NCBI GenBank assembly: GCA_902805805.1
Contig: CADCUE010000281.1
Location: 1 to 22,545, forward strand
Direction of reading: 5' to 3'
From: an uncultured Frankineae bacterium
Lineage (GTDB): Bacteria; Actinomycetota; Actinomycetes; Mycobacteriales; SCTD01
DNA: 22,545 nt
Both the position numbers and the translations under genes were made by a program. How positions within the stretch are numbered: position 1 is the first letter of the stretch; each line of letters starts with the position of its first letter. Below are positions 21,438 to 22,545 of the stretch, piece after piece. The notes under the pieces were generated by a model that saw only the letters and a program-made list of their open reading frames with translations, ran no database searches and was not told the DNA's origin.

Positions 21438-21474
21438 TGTCGACATTCGACACCATCGAGACTCGATAGGTCAA
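21438..21474 (-). promoter_or_regulatory. Promoter with two operator-like palindromes before the DUF2975-XRE-photolyase operon
   Basis: On the minus strand, TTGACC (21474-21469) and TCGAAT (21450-21445) form a -35/-10 pair 18 bases apart. A palindrome ATCGAG-A-CTCGAT (21455-21467) fills the spacer. A second, TGTCGA-CAT-TCGACA (21438-21452 on the plus strand), covers the -10. This is the layout of a repressor-blocked promoter. The XRE protein encoded in the operon is the obvious candidate, but binding is inferred. Confidence 0.6.
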
Positions 21475-21486
21475 GCGGGTCACCCG

Positions 21487-22545
21487 TCAGTTGATCTGGC
21501 GCTGCTGCCCCTCCCAGTACTGCTGGCGCAGCTTGAACTTCTGGATCTTGCCCGTGGCGGTGCGCGGGATGGCGTCGCGCAGCTCGATCGACGTGGGCGC
21601 CTTGTAGCCGGCGAGGCGCTTCTTGCAGTGGGCGATGAGCTCGGCCTCGTCGGCCGACTGCCCCTCCGCCAGCACCACCAGGGCCTTGATCGTCTCGCCC
21701 CACTTCTCGCTCGGGACGCCGATCACGGCGACCTCGGCGACGGCCGGGTGGCTGAACAGGCAGTCCTCCACCTCGATCGAGGAGACGTTCTCGCCACCGG
21801 TGATGATCACGTCCTTCTTGCGGTCGCTGATCGACAGGTAGCCCTCGTCGTCGATGCTGCCGCCGTCGCCGGTGTGGAACCAGCCGCCCTCGAAGGCCTC
21901 GGCGGTCGCGTCGGGCTGCTCCCAGTAGCCGTCCATGACGACGTTGCTGCGGGCCAGCACCTCACCGCTGTCGCCGATCGCGAGACGGCAGCCGATCGCC
22001 GGCATGCCCGCGCGGGCCAGCCGCTTGGCCCGCTCCTCGGCCGGCAGGTCGTCCTCCTCGGCGCGCTGGCGGTTGACGGTCAGCAGCGGTGACGTCTCGG
22101 TCAGGCCGTAGATCTGCAGGAACTCCCAGCCGAGCTCCTCGGAGATCCGCTGGATGGTCCGGCTGGGCGGGGGCGCACCGGCGCAGATCACCCGTGTGGT
22201 GCCGCGGCCGGGGATCTCACCGGGCCACTCGGCCGCCGCGTCCAGCACGGCCGACACGACGGCCGGCGCCGCGCACATCACGGTCACGCCGTGGCGCTCG
22301 ACCCGACGCAGGATCTCCGCGCCGTCGATCTTGCGGATCACGACCTGGGGCACGCCGAGGCCCGCCATCGCGTAGGGCATCCCCCAGCCGTTGCAGTGGA
22401 ACATCGGCAGCGTGTGCAGGTAGACGTCACGGTCCGTGACCCCCGCGTGGAGCCCGAAGGTGACCGCGTTGGTCCAGATGTTGCGGTGCGTGATCTGGAC
22501 GCCCTTCGGTCGCGCCGTCGTCCCGCTCGTGTAGTTGATGGTGGC
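21487..22545 (-). CDS. AMP-forming acyl-CoA synthetase (partial, N-terminus beyond right edge)
   Basis: The C-terminal 352 residues of an acyl-adenylate-forming ligase that activates a carboxylic acid, probably a fatty acid, as its CoA thioester. The open frame continues to the window edge. Motifs in order: the P-loop INYTSGTTARPKGV near the cut end, LPMFHCNGWGMPYAM, IYGLTETSPLLTVNRQ, GWFHTGDGGSIDDEGYLSISDRKKD, VIITGGENVSSIEVE and the C-terminal catalytic Lys in PRTATGKIQKFKLR. The FHCNGWG segment is typical of the medium/long-chain acyl-CoA synthetase group. The usual Gly of SGTTGRPKG is Ala here (SGTTARPKG), a mild variation. The substrate cannot be told from the sequence. It is transcribed towards, and ends 13 bases before, the DUF2975 promoter. 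Confidence 0.92.
   Translation of the reverse strand, partial: ATINYTSGTTARPKGVQITHRNIWTNAVTFGLHAGVTDRDVYLHTLPMFHCNGWGMPYAMAGLGVPQVVIRKIDGAEILRRVERHGVTVMCAAPAVVSAVLDAAAEWPGEIPGRGTTRVICAGAPPPSRTIQRISEELGWEFLQIYGLTETSPLLTVNRQRAEEDDLPAEERAKRLARAGMPAIGCRLAIGDSGEVLARSNVVMDGYWEQPDATAEAFEGGWFHTGDGGSIDDEGYLSISDRKKDVIITGGENVSSIEVEDCLFSHPAVAEVAVIGVPSEKWGETIKALVVLAEGQSADEAELIAHCKKRLAGYKAPTSIELRDAIPRTATGKIQKFKLRQQYWEGQQRQIN

Noticed and set aside
21414..21446. ATG at 21446 as the DUF2975 start.
   Set aside because: It lies within the proposed -10/operator palindrome, so it would be upstream of the transcription start; the extra 11 residues show no family similarity.
1..22545. Mobile elements, CRISPR arrays, tRNA/rRNA genes, toxin-antitoxin or phage-defence modules.
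   Set aside because: I looked on both strands and found no transposase or integrase signature, no regularly spaced repeats and no RNA gene. The XRE-DUF2975 pair was considered as a toxin-antitoxin pair, but DUF2975 is a four-helix membrane family not known as a toxin.

Overview
The window is chromosomal DNA from a very G+C-rich actinobacterium. The evidence is the strong G/C third-position bias, the frequent GTG starts, the many 4-base GTGA stop/start overlaps, and an actinobacterial-style set of menaquinone, formate dehydrogenase and FeS-photolyase genes. A Geodermatophilales- or Frankia-like lineage would fit, but this is an impression from protein style and not a placement. I see no tRNA, rRNA, insertion sequence, prophage, CRISPR array or integration site.

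Layout. (1) 1-4663, minus strand: a three-gene respiratory formate dehydrogenase operon, fdhG-fdhB-nrfD, with nrfD cut by the left edge. The catalytic subunit is read through an in-frame UGA (selenocysteine 190), followed by a convincing bacterial SECIS hairpin. (2) 4823-5677, plus: an aldo/keto reductase, divergent from fdhG. (3) 5704-6084, minus: a small membrane-anchored protein of unknown function. (4) 6178-8738, plus: a tight four-gene cluster of two small unknown proteins followed by a YdbS/YdbT-like pair of bacterial PH-domain membrane proteins. (5) 8779-14796: the menaquinone block. On the minus strand, in order of transcription, are menB, menE, menA and a DUF2237 gene overlapping the end of menA. 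On the plus strand are menC and menD, diverging from menB across only 32 bases. (6) 14849-16196, plus: a winged-helix (HTH_42/AlkZ-like) protein and a small conserved protein. (7) 16234-18493, minus: isochorismate synthase (the first menaquinone step) followed by an AzlC/AzlD branched-chain amino acid exporter. (8) 18761-21413, minus: a DUF2975 membrane protein, its XRE-type regulator, a disordered acidic protein and an FeS-cluster (6-4) photolyase, behind a promoter carrying two adjacent palindromes. (9) 21487-22545, minus: an acyl-CoA synthetase cut by the right edge.

How they work together. Isochorismate synthase, MenD, MenC, MenE, MenB and MenA cover most of the classical menaquinone pathway. 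MenH, the DHNA-CoA thioesterase and the final methyltransferase are not in the window. Menaquinone is the expected electron acceptor for the formate dehydrogenase, so the two largest themes of the window are plausibly linked. The most notable sequence-level observations are the UGA/SECIS recoding, the palindromic promoter before the DUF2975-XRE-photolyase run, the DUF2237 gene coupled to menA, and several genes with a -10-like hexamer 5-8 bases before the start codon and no ribosome binding site, suggesting leaderless transcripts.
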